Assembly: GCF_003601975.1 (NCBI RefSeq)
Contig: NZ_QZWZ01000002.1
Span: 248,001-312,000 of the forward strand
DNA from: Mesorhizobium waimense
GTDB lineage: Bacteria; Pseudomonadota; Alphaproteobacteria; Rhizobiales; Rhizobiaceae
Reading direction: 5' to 3'
Length of the DNA stretch: 64,000 bases
Each line of letters starts with the position of its first letter. Position 1 is the first letter of the stretch. The notes under the pieces are model-generated. The model had not been told where the DNA came from. It worked only from the letters and a program-made list of their open reading frames with translations, and made no database searches. Of this stretch, positions 35,882-45,573 are shown in pieces. A program made the translations under genes and the position numbers.

Positions 35882-36010
35882 AGCCCAGCGCTCGTCGCCG
35901 GCAACCGTCTTTCAAGTCCTGTTTGTCTGGACCTGCCTGCCGCTCCGCGGTGGCCTTTGTGCGTCCGGCGAGAAAGGACAATATTATTGACCTAATCTTG
36001 GGAGGAAGCC

Positions 36011-36607
36011 ATGTCGTTCGAAGCGTTCCTGGCGCTTTTGGTCTATGCCTTCGTTACCTCGGTCACACCCGGACCGAACAACTTCATGCTACTGGCCTCG
36101 GGCGTGAATTTCGGCTTTGTGAGAACCGTGCCGCACATGCTGGGCATTGGCATCGGTTTTCTCATTCTGCTGCTAGCCGTCGGTTTTGGACTTGGCGCGG
36201 TGCTGACGGCGTTTCCCATGCTGCACACCGGATTGAAGATCGCCGGCGGCGCCTATCTGCTTTATCTCGCCTGGAAGATCGCCATGTCGCGCTCGATGTC
36301 CTGCAAGGGCGAGACGCAGGCAAATCCGATGCGCTTCATCGATGCTGCCGCGTTCCAGTGGGTCAACCCCAAGGCCTGGGTGATGGCGATCACCGCCATG
36401 GCCGTCTATACGAACCCCGACCATCCGTTCCTGTCGGTGGTGCTGATCTCGATGGCGTTCGCCATCGTCAACCTTCCGAGCGTTTCGGTGTGGGCTGGGT
36501 TCGGCACGGCGCTGCGCGGTTTCCTGTCCGATCCGGTGCGGCTGAAATGGTTCAACATCGCCATGGGTGTGCTGCTGGCGGCGACGCTCTGGCCGATGCT
36601 TAGGTAG
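36011..36607 (+). CDS. LysE/RhtB-family amino acid exporter
   Basis: The 198-residue inner-membrane protein has about six helices. It begins MSFEAFLALLVYAFVTSVTP with the PGPNNFMLLASG signature of RhtB/LysE exporters, and FQWVNPKAWVMAITAM carries the conserved NPK motif. It probably exports an amino acid or analogue; the substrate cannot be told from sequence. GGGAGGAAG precedes the ATG. It follows ilvN by 129 bp in the same direction, so a role in branched-chain overflow is conceivable but unproven. Confidence 0.88.
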   Translation: MSFEAFLALLVYAFVTSVTPGPNNFMLLASGVNFGFVRTVPHMLGIGIGFLILLLAVGFGLGAVLTAFPMLHTGLKIAGGAYLLYLAWKIAMSRSMSCKGETQANPMRFIDAAAFQWVNPKAWVMAITAMAVYTNPDHPFLSVVLISMAFAIVNLPSVSVWAGFGTALRGFLSDPVRLKWFNIAMGVLLAATLWPMLR

Positions 36608-36766
36608 CCTGCCGCCTTATTGTGCAGTGCACATTAAATCTTCGTAATGCCGCGTTTTGGCCCTTTTCCGACAAAGGCGTGTCCTATCTATTCGGCGAAA
36701 TCGCGGCAAGAGCCGTGATTTGAGCTGGAACAAGACCACCGGGTTCGGCGTGTCGGATGAGAGGCC

Positions 36767-38059
36767 ATGTTGTCGATGCGCGGAAAAATCCTCTTTGCAG
36801 TGATTGCGGTGATCTGCTTGGCGGGGGCCGGTCTCTATCTTTCGCCCACGGCCATGGGCAAGGTCCAGCAGCTGATTCCGGGCCAGAAAGCGGCGACGAC
36901 GGACAAGGCCGCCAAGGCATCGGACAAGCCGACAGGCGGCGCGAATGGCGCCCGCTCGGCTTCGATCGTTGCCGCGACGGCGACGACGGCGGACTTCCCG
37001 ATCCGCCGCTATGCCATCGGCTTCGTGTCTTCGCCGGCGGTGGTCAGCATCAACGCCCGGGTATCCAGCCAGATCGTAGCGATCGCGGTCAAGGACGGGC
37101 AGATGGTGAAGGCCGGCGACCTGCTGTTGTCGCTCGATGACCGCGCCTTGAAGGCACAGTTGGCCAAGGACCAGGCGACGCTCGCCAAGGACCAGGCGAT
37201 GCTCGCCAGTGCCGCGGCGGATCTTCAGCGCGCCAAGGACCTCGTCGCCAAGCAGGCCGGCACGCAGCAGACCTACGATCAGGCATTGGCGGCGCAGAAG
37301 GCCGCGGCCGCAACCATCGATGCCGACAAGGCGACGATCGATTCCGATACCGTCCAGTTGAGCTACGCCACCATCTCGGCGCCGATCTCCGGCAGGCTCG
37401 GCGCCGTCAATGTCTCGGTCGGCGATCTCGTCACCACCAGCAACGGCGGCAGCACTACGACCCCGCTCGTCACCATCACGCAGATGGACCCGCTGCAGGT
37501 GAACTTCACCCTGCCGGAAAGCAACCTTGCCTTGCTGCACAAGGCGCTGGCCTCGCCCCAGCAAGGCGGAGTGATCTTGACCAAGGATGGTGATCCGTCG
37601 CCGATCGGCAAGGGTACGCTGGATTTCGTCGATTCCAGCGTCGACACGGCGTCCGGTACCATCGCGACCAGGGCCAGCCTGCCAAATCCCGATCTTTCGC
37701 TGTGGCCGGGCCAGTATGTGAATATCGTGCTCGACGCCGGCACGATGCCGCAGATGACCTCAGTTCCCACGGTTGCGGTCCAGCCCAGCCAGAAGGGCCC
37801 GTTCGTCTATGTGGTGAAGCCGGACAACACGGTCGAGATGCGGCCGGTGCAAGTGGCGCTGACCGAGGGCGACAACAGCGCCGTGAGCCAAGGCCTCAAG
37901 AGCGGTGAGCGCGTCGTTGTCGAGGGCCAGACCAGGCTGAAGGACGGCGCCGCCGTGCACGAAGGCAAGGACGCGACCAACGGCGATCAGGCAGCTCCCA
38001 AGGTGGCGCAAGTCGAGAAGGCGAGTGGTGCCGACAAGGCCGGCGAGGCCCGTCCATGA
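36767..38059 (+). CDS. RND efflux periplasmic adaptor (HlyD/MFP family)
   Basis: The ~430-residue protein has an N-terminal hydrophobic anchor (ILFAVIAVICLAGAGLYL) and a barrel-sandwich hybrid (INARVSSQIVAIAVKDGQMV and the mirrored SYATISAPISGRLGAVNVSV). A helical hairpin rich in Ala/Lys lies between them, followed by beta-barrel domains with PDLSLWPGQYVNIVL. It bridges the RND pump to an outer-membrane channel. The C-terminal ~40 residues are a charged, disordered tail (AAVHEGKDATNGDQAAPK). Its stop overlaps the RND gene start (ATGA). No outer-membrane factor or local regulator is adjacent. Confidence 0.93.
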   Translation: MLSMRGKILFAVIAVICLAGAGLYLSPTAMGKVQQLIPGQKAATTDKAAKASDKPTGGANGARSASIVAATATTADFPIRRYAIGFVSSPAVVSINARVSSQIVAIAVKDGQMVKAGDLLLSLDDRALKAQLAKDQATLAKDQAMLASAAADLQRAKDLVAKQAGTQQTYDQALAAQKAAAATIDADKATIDSDTVQLSYATISAPISGRLGAVNVSVGDLVTTSNGGSTTTPLVTITQMDPLQVNFTLPESNLALLHKALASPQQGGVILTKDGDPSPIGKGTLDFVDSSVDTASGTIATRASLPNPDLSLWPGQYVNIVLDAGTMPQMTSVPTVAVQPSQKGPFVYVVKPDNTVEMRPVQVALTEGDNSAVSQGLKSGERVVVEGQTRLKDGAAVHEGKDATNGDQAAPKVAQVEKASGADKAGEARP

Positions 38060-41000
38060 TTTCCGAATTCTGCATTCGCAGGCCCGTCGCCACCCTTCTG
38101 ATGTCGTTCGCCCTCGTGCTGGGCGGGCTATTTGCCTACAAATTCCTGCCGGTTGCGGCGCTGCCCAGCGCCGAATTTCCAGTCGTCAATGTTTCGGCCC
38201 AGCTGGCCGGCGCCTCGCCGGAGACCATGGCGACCTCGGTGGCGACGCCGCTGATCAAACAGTTCGCCACCATCGCCGGCATCGATTCGATCTCGACCAC
38301 CAACTCGCTCGGCTCAACGTCGATCGCCATCCAGTTCGTGCTCAACCGCGATATCGATGCGGCGGCCGCCGACGTGCAGGCGGCGATTGCGCGCACCCAG
38401 AAATCGCTGCCGCCGCAGATGACGGCGCCGCCGAGCTATCGCAAGGTCAACCCGGCCGACGCGCCGATCCTTTTGATGTCGCTTGTCAGTGATACGGTTC
38501 CGCTGACCGATCTCGACGCATTCGCCGAGAACGTGATCTCGCCGTCGCTGTCGACGATCGATGGCGTCGCGCAGGTGTCCATTTACGGCCAGCAGAAATA
38601 CGCGGTGCGCATCCAGATCGATCCGACCGCGCTTGCCGCGCGCGGCATTTCCATCGACCAGCTGCAGGCGGCGGTTGCGTCGGCCAACAGCAACACGCCG
38701 CTCGGCGTTCTGCAGAACAACAAGCAGCAGCTGACCATTACCGCCAACACCCAGCTGACCAACGCCGCCGACTTCTCCAACATCATCATCGCCACCAAGA
38801 ACGGCCATCCGGTGCGGCTGGGCGAGGTGACCCGGGTCGTTGATTCGGTCGAGACGACGACGACGGCGAGCTGGTATGACGGCACGCGCGCCATCATCAT
38901 GGCCGTGCAGCGCCAGCCCGACGCCAACACGGTCGACGTCGTCGACAAGGTCAAGGCGATGCTGCCGTCCTTCCAGGACCAGATGCCGGCCGCCGCCAAC
39001 ATCAAGCTGCTCAACGACCGTTCGACCTCGATCCGCCAGGCCGTCGACGATGTGCAGTTCACGCTGCTGCTGACCATCGCGCTGGTGGTCATGGTGATCT
39101 TCGTGTTCCTGCGCCGGGTGACGGCTACCATCATCCCGGCCGTGGCGGTGCCGATCTCGCTGATCGCCACGCTCGGCGCGATGTTCCTGTTCGGCTTTTC
39201 CATCGACAACATCTCGCTGATGGGACTGACGCTGGCGGTCGGCCTCGTCGTCGACGATGCCATCGTCATGCTGGAAAACATCTTCCGCCATATGGAGGAG
39301 GATGGGCTCTCGGCCTTCGATGCGTCGCTGAAGGGCGCGCGCGAAATCGGCTTCACCATTATTTCGATCTCGATCTCGCTGGTGGCCGTGTTCATCCCCG
39401 TGCTTCTGATGGGCGGGGTGATCGGGCGCATCTTTAACGAGTTCGCCGTCGTGGTGACGGTCGCCATCCTGGCGTCGATGTTCGTCTCGCTGACGTTGAC
39501 ACCGATGCTGTGCTCGCGGCTTCTGTCGGTGACAAAGGCTGACCGTGAAGCGCATGGCGACGGTCACAAGCACGACCTCTTCACGCGCGGCTATGATGTG
39601 GTTTTGAGCTTCTGCCTGCGGCACACATTCCTTGTGTTCCTGGTCTTCGTCGGAACGGCCGCTCTGTCGGTCTGGCTGATCCAGGTCTCACCGAAAGGCT
39701 TCTTCCCGCAGGAGGATATCGGCCAGATCTCGGTGACGACCATCGCCCGCCAGGACATTTCGTTCGACGCCATGGCGAAGCTGCAGGGACAGGTGGCCAA
39801 TGTCTTCTCGCATTCGCCCTATGTCGACCATGTGGCGTGGTCGGCTGGCAGCGGCAACAATGCACTCAACCAGGGGCAGCTCTTCGTCCAGTTGAAAGGC
39901 AAGGATCAGCGGCCTGATATCGAGAAGGTGCTTTCGGATCTGCGCAAGCAACTGGCTGGCGTGGCGGGCATCGAGACCTACATGCAGCCGGTGCAGAACC
40001 TGAGGTTGGGTTCGCGGTCGTCAGCCAGCGCCTACCAGCTCGTGGTTCAGGGGCTCGATACAGGCTTGACCGATATCTGGGCGCAGAAACTGGATGACGC
40101 GATGGCGGCCGACCACGCGACCTTCACCGACGTCACCAGCGACCTCCAGAACAATGCGCTGCAGGCATCGCTGGTGGTGGATCGCGACAAAGCCGCTCAG
40201 CTCGGCATCGACACCGACACGCTGCGTTCCGCCCTCTATGGCGGATTCGGCACCGACCAGGTTTCAACGATCTTCGGCTCGGCCGACAGCTACGAAGTCA
40301 TCACCGAGCTCGATCCCAAGATCGAATGGTCACCCGAGCGGATGCTCGCCATCCAGATGAGGACGGCGAGCGGCAGCCTGGTTCCGCTCGGTGCCTTTGC
40401 CCGCGTCGACCGCACCGCCGGCGCATTGACGGTCAACCAACTCGGCCAGCTTCCGGCCGTGACCATCTCCTACAATCTGCCGCAGGGCGTGGCGCTGGGC
40501 GACAGCGTAACGCGCATCAACGCGCTCAAAGAGCAAATCGGTATGCCGACGGCGATCTCGACGACCTTTGCCGGCACGGCCAAGACTTTCCAGGATTCGC
40601 TGGCCAACCAGGGCCTGCTGGTCGGCGGCGCGATCCTCACGATCTATATCGTGCTCGGCATTCTGTACGAGAGCTTCATCCATCCGCTCACCATTCTCAC
40701 GGGCTTGCCGTCGGCTGTGCTAGGGGCGGTTGTTGCCTTACGCTTTGCCGGCATGGACCTTTCGGTCATCGCAGTGATCGGCATCCTGATGCTGATCGGC
40801 ATCGTCAAGAAGAACGGTATCATGATGGTCGACGTCGCGCTGGAACTTCGACGAGAAGGCATGTCGGCGACCGAGTCCATCCACAAGGCCTGTCTGATGC
40901 GGTTCAGGCCGATCATGATGACGACATTGGCCGCGCTGATGGGCACGTTCCCGATTGCGCTCGGCACCGGCGCCAGCGCCGAATTGCGCCAGCCGCTCGG

Positions 41001-41220
41001 CGTCGCGGTCGTTGGCGGCCTGCTTGCCTCGCAGGCGCTGACGCTCTTCGTCACGCCGGTGGTGTATGTCTACATGGAGCACTTCTCCGGCTGGCTGCTC
41101 AGCTTCTTTTCGAAGAAAAGCCGACCGACGCTGCGGGCGGTCGAGGCTGTCGAGCAGCCTTCGCTGTTCGATCGCGAGGAAGAACAGGACATCGAACCCC
41201 AGAAGGCGGCGGCCGAATAG
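38056..41220 (+). CDS. RND efflux transporter, inner-membrane permease (AcrB/MdtBC type)
   Basis: The 1054-residue protein has the 12-helix RND layout. It opens MISEFCIRRPVATLLMSFAL and has VAALPSAEFPVVNVSAQLAG, GLVVDDAIVMLENIFRHMEE (proton-relay Asp pair) and the second-half GIVKKNGIMMVDVALELRRE. The porter domain block DVQAAIARTQKSLPPQM is typical of the MdtBC/HAE1 multidrug subgroup. It pumps drugs or detergents using proton motive force with the adaptor encoded upstream. A tail after the last helix is acidic. The outer-membrane partner must be encoded elsewhere. Confidence 0.94.
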   Translation: MISEFCIRRPVATLLMSFALVLGGLFAYKFLPVAALPSAEFPVVNVSAQLAGASPETMATSVATPLIKQFATIAGIDSISTTNSLGSTSIAIQFVLNRDIDAAAADVQAAIARTQKSLPPQMTAPPSYRKVNPADAPILLMSLVSDTVPLTDLDAFAENVISPSLSTIDGVAQVSIYGQQKYAVRIQIDPTALAARGISIDQLQAAVASANSNTPLGVLQNNKQQLTITANTQLTNAADFSNIIIATKNGHPVRLGEVTRVVDSVETTTTASWYDGTRAIIMAVQRQPDANTVDVVDKVKAMLPSFQDQMPAAANIKLLNDRSTSIRQAVDDVQFTLLLTIALVVMVIFVFLRRVTATIIPAVAVPISLIATLGAMFLFGFSIDNISLMGLTLAVGLVVDDAIVMLENIFRHMEEDGLSAFDASLKGAREIGFTIISISISLVAVFIPVLLMGGVIGRIFNEFAVVVTVAILASMFVSLTLTPMLCSRLLSVTKADREAHGDGHKHDLFTRGYDVVLSFCLRHTFLVFLVFVGTAALSVWLIQVSPKGFFPQEDIGQISVTTIARQDISFDAMAKLQGQVANVFSHSPYVDHVAWSAGSGNNALNQGQLFVQLKGKDQRPDIEKVLSDLRKQLAGVAGIETYMQPVQNLRLGSRSSASAYQLVVQGLDTGLTDIWAQKLDDAMAADHATFTDVTSDLQNNALQASLVVDRDKAAQLGIDTDTLRSALYGGFGTDQVSTIFGSADSYEVITELDPKIEWSPERMLAIQMRTASGSLVPLGAFARVDRTAGALTVNQLGQLPAVTISYNLPQGVALGDSVTRINALKEQIGMPTAISTTFAGTAKTFQDSLANQGLLVGGAILTIYIVLGILYESFIHPLTILTGLPSAVLGAVVALRFAGMDLSVIAVIGILMLIGIVKKNGIMMVDVALELRREGMSATESIHKACLMRFRPIMMTTLAALMGTFPIALGTGASAELRQPLGVAVVGGLLASQALTLFVTPVVYVYMEHFSGWLLSFFSKKSRPTLRAVEAVEQPSLFDREEEQDIEPQKAAAE

Positions 41221-41295
41221 TATCGATCGGGTGAGGAGGCGCTGGCCCAAGGCGTCGTGCTTGCCGCCGGCTTCCGGCGATCGTAGTTTGCGGTC

Positions 41296-41901
41296 ATGTC
41301 CCATGATCATGACCACGACAACGAGCTCGATCCTTTTGCCGCGCGGGTGCGCGCGCTGGAGACGATCCTCACCGAGAAGGGCCTGATCGATCCGGCCGCC
41401 ATCGACGTCATCGTCGACACCTACGAGACAAAAATCGGCCCGCGCAACGGCGCCAAAGTGGTGGCGAAGGCCTGGGTCGACCTGGAGTTCGCCGCCTGGC
41501 TGAAGCGCGATGCGACGGCGGCGATCGCCTCGCTCAGCTATACAGGCCGGCAGGGCGAGCACATGCAGGCCGTTTTCAACAGTGAGGCGACGCACAACCT
41601 CGTCGTTTGCACCTTGTGCTCCTGCTATCCGTGGTCGGTGCTCGGCCTGCCGCCGGTCTGGTACAAGGCGCCGCCCTACCGCTCGCGCGCGGTGATCGAT
41701 CCGCGCGGCGTGCTGGAGGAATTCGGCCTGACCTTGCCGGCTGCGACAAAAATCCGCGTCTGGGATTCGACCGCCGAACTGCGCTATCTGGTCGTGCCGA
41801 TGCGGCCGGAAGGGACAGAAGGCTGGAGCGAGGAGCGGCTGGCCGAACTGGTGACACGCGATGCGATGATCGGCACCGGCCTGGCGAAGGAGCCGGCATG
41901 A
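41296..41901 (+). CDS. nthA: Nitrile hydratase, alpha subunit (cobalt type)
   Basis: This metalloenzyme subunit converts nitriles to amides. The 201-residue protein carries the metal-binding claw VCTLCSC with Cys105, Cys108 and Cys110; a threonine between the first cysteines marks the cobalt type (serine in iron enzymes). A His/Asp-rich start ([20 protein letters not shown]) and [19 protein letters not shown] block ([20 protein letters not shown]) fit the family. The gene order alpha-beta-activator follows, with a 4-bp overlap to beta. No amidase or aldoxime dehydratase lies nearby. Confidence 0.94.
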   Translation: MSHDHDHDNELDPFAARVRALETILTEKGLIDPAAIDVIVDTYETKIGPRNGAKVVAKAWVDLEFAAWLKRDATAAIASLSYTGRQGEHMQAVFNSEATHNLVVCTLCSCYPWSVLGLPPVWYKAPPYRSRAVIDPRGVLEEFGLTLPAATKIRVWDSTAELRYLVVPMRPEGTEGWSEERLAELVTRDAMIGTGLAKEPA

Positions 41902-42557
41902 ACGGGCCGCAGGACCTTGGCGGGCAGATGGGTTTCGGGCCGGTCGCGCCTGAAAAGGACGAACCCTATTTCCATGCAGATTGGGAGAGGCGGGCGCTTG
42001 GCGTGACGCTCGCCGCCGGCGCCATGGGCGCCTGGAATATCGACGAGAGCCGGCATGCGCGCGAATCGCTGCACCCGGCCGACTATTATGCCTCGAGCTA
42101 CTACCAGATCTGGATCAAGGCGCTGGAGGTGCTGTTGAAGCGCCACGGGTTCGTCAGCGAGCACGATCTGGCTGCCGGCAGGGCGGTCGATGCCACGGCG
42201 ACGCCCAAAAGGGTGCTGAAGGCGGAAAACGTGTCGGCGGTGCTTGCCAAGGGCGGTCCCTGCGACCGGCCGGTTGCGATGCCGGCGCTGTTCAAGGCCG
42301 GCGATCTCGTGCGGACCAAGAATTTCAATCCGACCGGCCACACGCGGCTGCCGCGCTATGCGCGCGGCAAGCAGGGAACAATCGAAGCGGTGCGTGAGGG
42401 TTTTGTCTTCCCCGACAGCAACGCGCATGGCCAGGGCGAAAATCCGCAATGGGTCTATACGGTGGTTTTTGACGGCGCCGAGATCTGGGGCGAGGGGGCC
42501 GACACGACACTCACCGTCTCGATCGACGCCTGGGAGAGCTATCTTGAGCCGGCATGA
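41898..42557 (+). CDS. nthB: Nitrile hydratase, beta subunit
   Basis: The 219-residue subunit pairs with NthA. It begins [20 protein letters not shown], the standard beta start, and has [20 protein letters not shown]. The C-terminal SH3-like barrel includes [20 protein letters not shown] and [20 protein letters not shown]. Residues of this subunit help hold the cobalt site. The ATG overlaps the alpha-subunit stop (ATGA). Its 3' end overlaps the activator start by 14 bp. Confidence 0.94.
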   Translation: MNGPQDLGGQMGFGPVAPEKDEPYFHADWERRALGVTLAAGAMGAWNIDESRHARESLHPADYYASSYYQIWIKALEVLLKRHGFVSEHDLAAGRAVDATATPKRVLKAENVSAVLAKGGPCDRPVAMPALFKAGDLVRTKNFNPTGHTRLPRYARGKQGTIEAVREGFVFPDSNAHGQGENPQWVYTVVFDGAEIWGEGADTTLTVSIDAWESYLEPA

Positions 42558-42942
42558 GGCTGCCGCTGGATTGCCGGCGGGTATCGACGAGCCGGTGTTC
42601 ACGGAGCCATGGCAGGCCGAAGCCTTCGCCATGACTGTAGCGCTGCACGACAAGGGCTTGTTTTCCTGGGGCGAATGGGCCGATGCGCTGGCCACCGAGG
42701 TCAATAGGCCTGGTGCGGCGAGCGACGGCCATGACTATTACGAGCACTGGCTGGCGGCGCTGGAGAAGCTGCTGTCGGCCAAGGGCGTTGCCGGCAAAGG
42801 CGATGTCGATGCGCTTGCGGCAGCTTGGGAACGCGCCGCACATGCGACGCCGCACGGCAAGCCGATCCTGCTGGAGAATGATCCACGCTCGACCGAAGGT
42901 CGTAGCGGCCCGACCAACGGTCGTGGCGGCGCGGGCGCATAG
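42544..42942 (+). CDS. Nitrile hydratase activator/cobalt chaperone (P14K/NthE-like)
   Basis: The ~132-residue protein resembles the small accessory proteins that load cobalt into nitrile hydratase alpha by subunit swapping. It has LPAGIDEPVFTEPWQAEAFA, FSWGEWADALATEV and DYYEHWLAALEKLLSAKGV, the same fold as the beta-subunit N-terminus. I favour the TTG at 42544, inside the end of nthB, because GGGAGAG lies just before it and it yields the conserved N-terminus. The C-terminus is a short Gly/Arg tail. Confidence 0.84.
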   Translation: MSRHEAAAGLPAGIDEPVFTEPWQAEAFAMTVALHDKGLFSWGEWADALATEVNRPGAASDGHDYYEHWLAALEKLLSAKGVAGKGDVDALAAAWERAAHATPHGKPILLENDPRSTEGRSGPTNGRGGAGA

Positions 42943-43088
42943 GCGGCGGCCTCACTGTTTGTTCCCTTTACGTTCCGATCGGCGCCTGATAGTTTGGGTT
43001 GTCGGAGCTGGTTGGCGACGCCATTCGGCGACAACGATGGTGGGCAACCGATCTTGTCTTTCCCTTGCGAATCCGGTCTTTCGCGCTG

Positions 43089-44216
43089 ATGGAATTTTCT
43101 CCCCAACAGGACGACGCCCTGAAGGCGGTCGCCCGCTGGCTCAAGGAGGGCCGGCCGCAGCTCTTCCGGCTGTTCGGCTATGCCGGCACCGGCAAGACGA
43201 CGCTGGCGCGCTATTTCGCCGAGCATGTCGACGGCCACGTGCAGTTCGCCGCCTTCACCGGCAAGGCGGCGCAGGTGCTACGCTCCAAGGGGGCGACCAA
43301 CGCCCGCACCATCCATTCGCTGATCTACAGGCCCAAGGGCGAGGAATCGGTGTCGGACGAGGTGACCGGCAAGACCTCGATCTCGCCGACCTTTTCGCTC
43401 AACCGGCAGAGCCCGATCTCGCGCGCCAAGCTGGTCATCATCGACGAATGCTCGATGGTCGACGAGCAGCTTGGCCGCGACCTGATGAGCTTCGGCACGC
43501 CGATCCTGGTGCTCGGCGATCCCGGCCAGCTGCCGCCGATCTCGGGCGGCGGCTTCTTCACCGACCACGAACCGGATGCGCTGCTCACCGAAATCCATCG
43601 CCAGGCGCGTGACAATCCGATCATCCGGCTGGCGCTCGACGTGCGGGAAGGCCGCGAATTCATGCGCGGCGACTACGGCACGGCGCAAGTCATCGGCAAG
43701 GAAGATGTCAACCAGGAACTGGTGCTGAAGGCGGACCAGGTGCTGGTCGGCACCAATCGCACGCGCCGGCGTTACAACCAGCGGCTGCGCGAATTGAAGG
43801 GGTTCAATGCCGACTATCCGCAGGCTGGCGACAAGCTGGTCTGCCTGCGCAACGACCCGGCCAAGGGACTGCTCAATGGTTCGTTGTGGAAGGTGATGAC
43901 CTCGTCGCGCGAGACGGTGAAGCCGGGCATCAACCTTCTGGTCTCGCCGGAAGAGGACGATCCGGACCGCGGCGTCGCCAAGATCAAGCTGCTCAAGGCG
44001 GCATTCGAGGATCCGGATGCCGAGATTCCGTGGCAGCAGAAGAAGCGCTTCGACGATTTCGACTATGGCTACGCGCTGACCGTGCACAAGGCGCAGGGCT
44101 CGCAATGGAACGAGATCGTGCTGTTCGACGAAAGCTGGGCGTTCAAGGAAACCCGCCAGCGCTGGCTCTACACCGCGATCACCCGCGCGGCTGAACGGCT
44201 GACGATCGTCAGATGA
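43089..44216 (+). CDS. SF1 ATP-dependent helicase (RecD/Dda-like)
   Basis: The 375-residue protein is a compact superfamily-1B helicase. Walker A is GYAGTGKTT (residues 30-38), Walker B VIIDECSMVD, then LGDPGQLPPISGGG, and the C-terminal motifs YALTVHKAQGSQW and YTAITRAAERL. The size is close to T4 Dda and shorter than RecD/RecD2, with no N-terminal extension. It probably acts in DNA replication or repair. No ribosome site precedes the ATG, so the exact start is uncertain; an in-frame ATG at 42999 would add 30 atypical residues. It stops immediately beside the SpoIIAA-like gene. Confidence 0.88.
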   Translation: MEFSPQQDDALKAVARWLKEGRPQLFRLFGYAGTGKTTLARYFAEHVDGHVQFAAFTGKAAQVLRSKGATNARTIHSLIYRPKGEESVSDEVTGKTSISPTFSLNRQSPISRAKLVIIDECSMVDEQLGRDLMSFGTPILVLGDPGQLPPISGGGFFTDHEPDALLTEIHRQARDNPIIRLALDVREGREFMRGDYGTAQVIGKEDVNQELVLKADQVLVGTNRTRRRYNQRLRELKGFNADYPQAGDKLVCLRNDPAKGLLNGSLWKVMTSSRETVKPGINLLVSPEEDDPDRGVAKIKLLKAAFEDPDAEIPWQQKKRFDDFDYGYALTVHKAQGSQWNEIVLFDESWAFKETRQRWLYTAITRAAERLTIVR

Positions 44217-44621
44217 TTACGATCGCCCAGTTGGCCTGGCGCCGAGCCAGCGCCATGCCGCCGCTTCGTCCTCCCAGTCGAAATGCCTGAGTTCGAAAGG
44301 CGGCGGCGTGGCAAAGAAGCCCTGCGCGTAGGGGATCCAGTCCGGGTCACCGACCGCGGCGCAGCGGCGGATATGCTCCAGGGCATGGGCCGTGCCCTGC
44401 CTGGCGGTTTCGTCTGACACGTGGGACCAGTCGACGCCGTCGTGGTCGATCAGGCGCACCAGCACGTCCAGTCTTGGATGGAGCGCATAGGCCGCCTCCA
44501 GCAGTCCGAACAGGTTTTCAGCGTCGGCGGCCGCCACATGGCCGACAATATCGACAGCGAAAAGGTCGTCGCGGTCGGTGTCGATGCGGCGCACCGCCGG
44601 CACGGCGTCGAGAAAATTCAA
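44217..44621 (-). CDS. SpoIIAA-like STAS/SEC14 domain protein
   Basis: The ~134-residue protein has the SpoIIAA-like layout ([20 protein letters not shown], then [20 protein letters not shown] and a C-terminal RWLGARP helix). These small soluble proteins are widespread and mostly uncharacterised; some bind lipids or act in stress regulation. The start is a TTG at 44621 preceded by AAAGGA at good spacing, and no better ATG exists in frame. Its stop abuts the helicase stop. It is divergent from pdxJ. Confidence 0.75.
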   Translation of the reverse strand: MNFLDAVPAVRRIDTDRDDLFAVDIVGHVAAADAENLFGLLEAAYALHPRLDVLVRLIDHDGVDWSHVSDETARQGTAHALEHIRRCAAVGDPDWIPYAQGFFATPPPFELRHFDWEDEAAAWRWLGARPTGRS

Positions 44622-44729
44622 GGGCTGTTCCTTTCGCGGTTCATCCCCTTGGAACACCCAAAACCCTCTGTCTGTTCCCGACAAAGGCGCTATAGATGCG
44701 CCCCGTCTCGTGAAACTGGACCCGAAGCC

Positions 44730-45470
44730 ATGCCCGCAAAGCTCTCCGTCAACCTCAATGCCATCGCCATGCTGCGCAACCGGCGCGACCTGCCATGGCC
44801 GAGCGTCACCGGGCTCGGGCGACTCGCTCTTTCCGCCGGCGCTCATGGGCTGACCGTGCATCCGCGCCCCGATGAGCGGCATACGCGGCACTCCGATTTG
44901 CCGGAGATCCGGGCCTTGATCGACGATGAGTTTCCCAAGGCCGAGTTCAACATAGAAGGGTATCCGTCCGAGGATTTCCTGGCACTCGTGGAAAGGCACC
45001 AGCCGGAACAGGTGACGCTGGTGCCCGACGATCCGGCCCAGGCAACGTCGGACCATGGCTGGAACTTCGCCACGGACGCCGCATTCCTCACTCCGATCGT
45101 AAAACGCCTGAAAAAAGCAGGCGTGCGCGTGTCGTTGTTTTCCGATTCGGATCCGGACGGCGCAAGGATCGCGCGCGATATTGGCGCCGACCGGATCGAA
45201 CTCTACACAGGGCCGTACGGCAGCTGCCATTCCGATTCCGCCGAGGCGGCCAAGGAATTGGAAAGATTGGGAAAAACAGCGGATGCTGCGCTCGCCTCGG
45301 GGCTGCAGGTCAATGCCGGGCACGATCTCACGGTGAACAACCTGCCGGCGCTGGCCAAGCGCATGCCGGCCTTGGCAGAAGTGTCGATCGGACATGGGTT
45401 GACAGCCGATGCGTTGGAGTATGGCATGGCCGGCACGGTGGGGCGGTTTCTCAGGGCTTGCGGATGGTAA
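44730..45470 (+). CDS. pdxJ: Pyridoxine 5'-phosphate synthase
   Basis: PdxJ condenses 1-deoxyxylulose 5-phosphate with amino-oxopropyl phosphate to form the vitamin B6 ring. The 246-residue TIM barrel has [55 protein letters not shown] and the C-terminal phosphate site [32 protein letters not shown] is another family block. I chose the ATG at 44730; an upstream frame extending to 44421 overlaps the SpoIIAA-like gene antisense. The PdxJ partner genes are not in this window. Confidence 0.96.
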   Translation: MPAKLSVNLNAIAMLRNRRDLPWPSVTGLGRLALSAGAHGLTVHPRPDERHTRHSDLPEIRALIDDEFPKAEFNIEGYPSEDFLALVERHQPEQVTLVPDDPAQATSDHGWNFATDAAFLTPIVKRLKKAGVRVSLFSDSDPDGARIARDIGADRIELYTGPYGSCHSDSAEAAKELERLGKTADAALASGLQVNAGHDLTVNNLPALAKRMPALAEVSIGHGLTADALEYGMAGTVGRFLRACGW

Positions 45471-45573
45471 AGAGGCAAGCCCCGCGTTGCCGGCATGGAA
45501 GCCATAACGTCGGGGCACTTGATATTGCATTGCAGCAAGCGTAGAGCACCGCGCGTTTATCGGAGTGTCGTTT

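Noticed and set aside
38314..39624. Long minus-strand frame of 436 codons inside the RND gene
   Set aside because: Arg/His/Asp-rich low-complexity translation typical of an antisense shadow in GC-rich DNA; the plus strand holds an intact RND permease.
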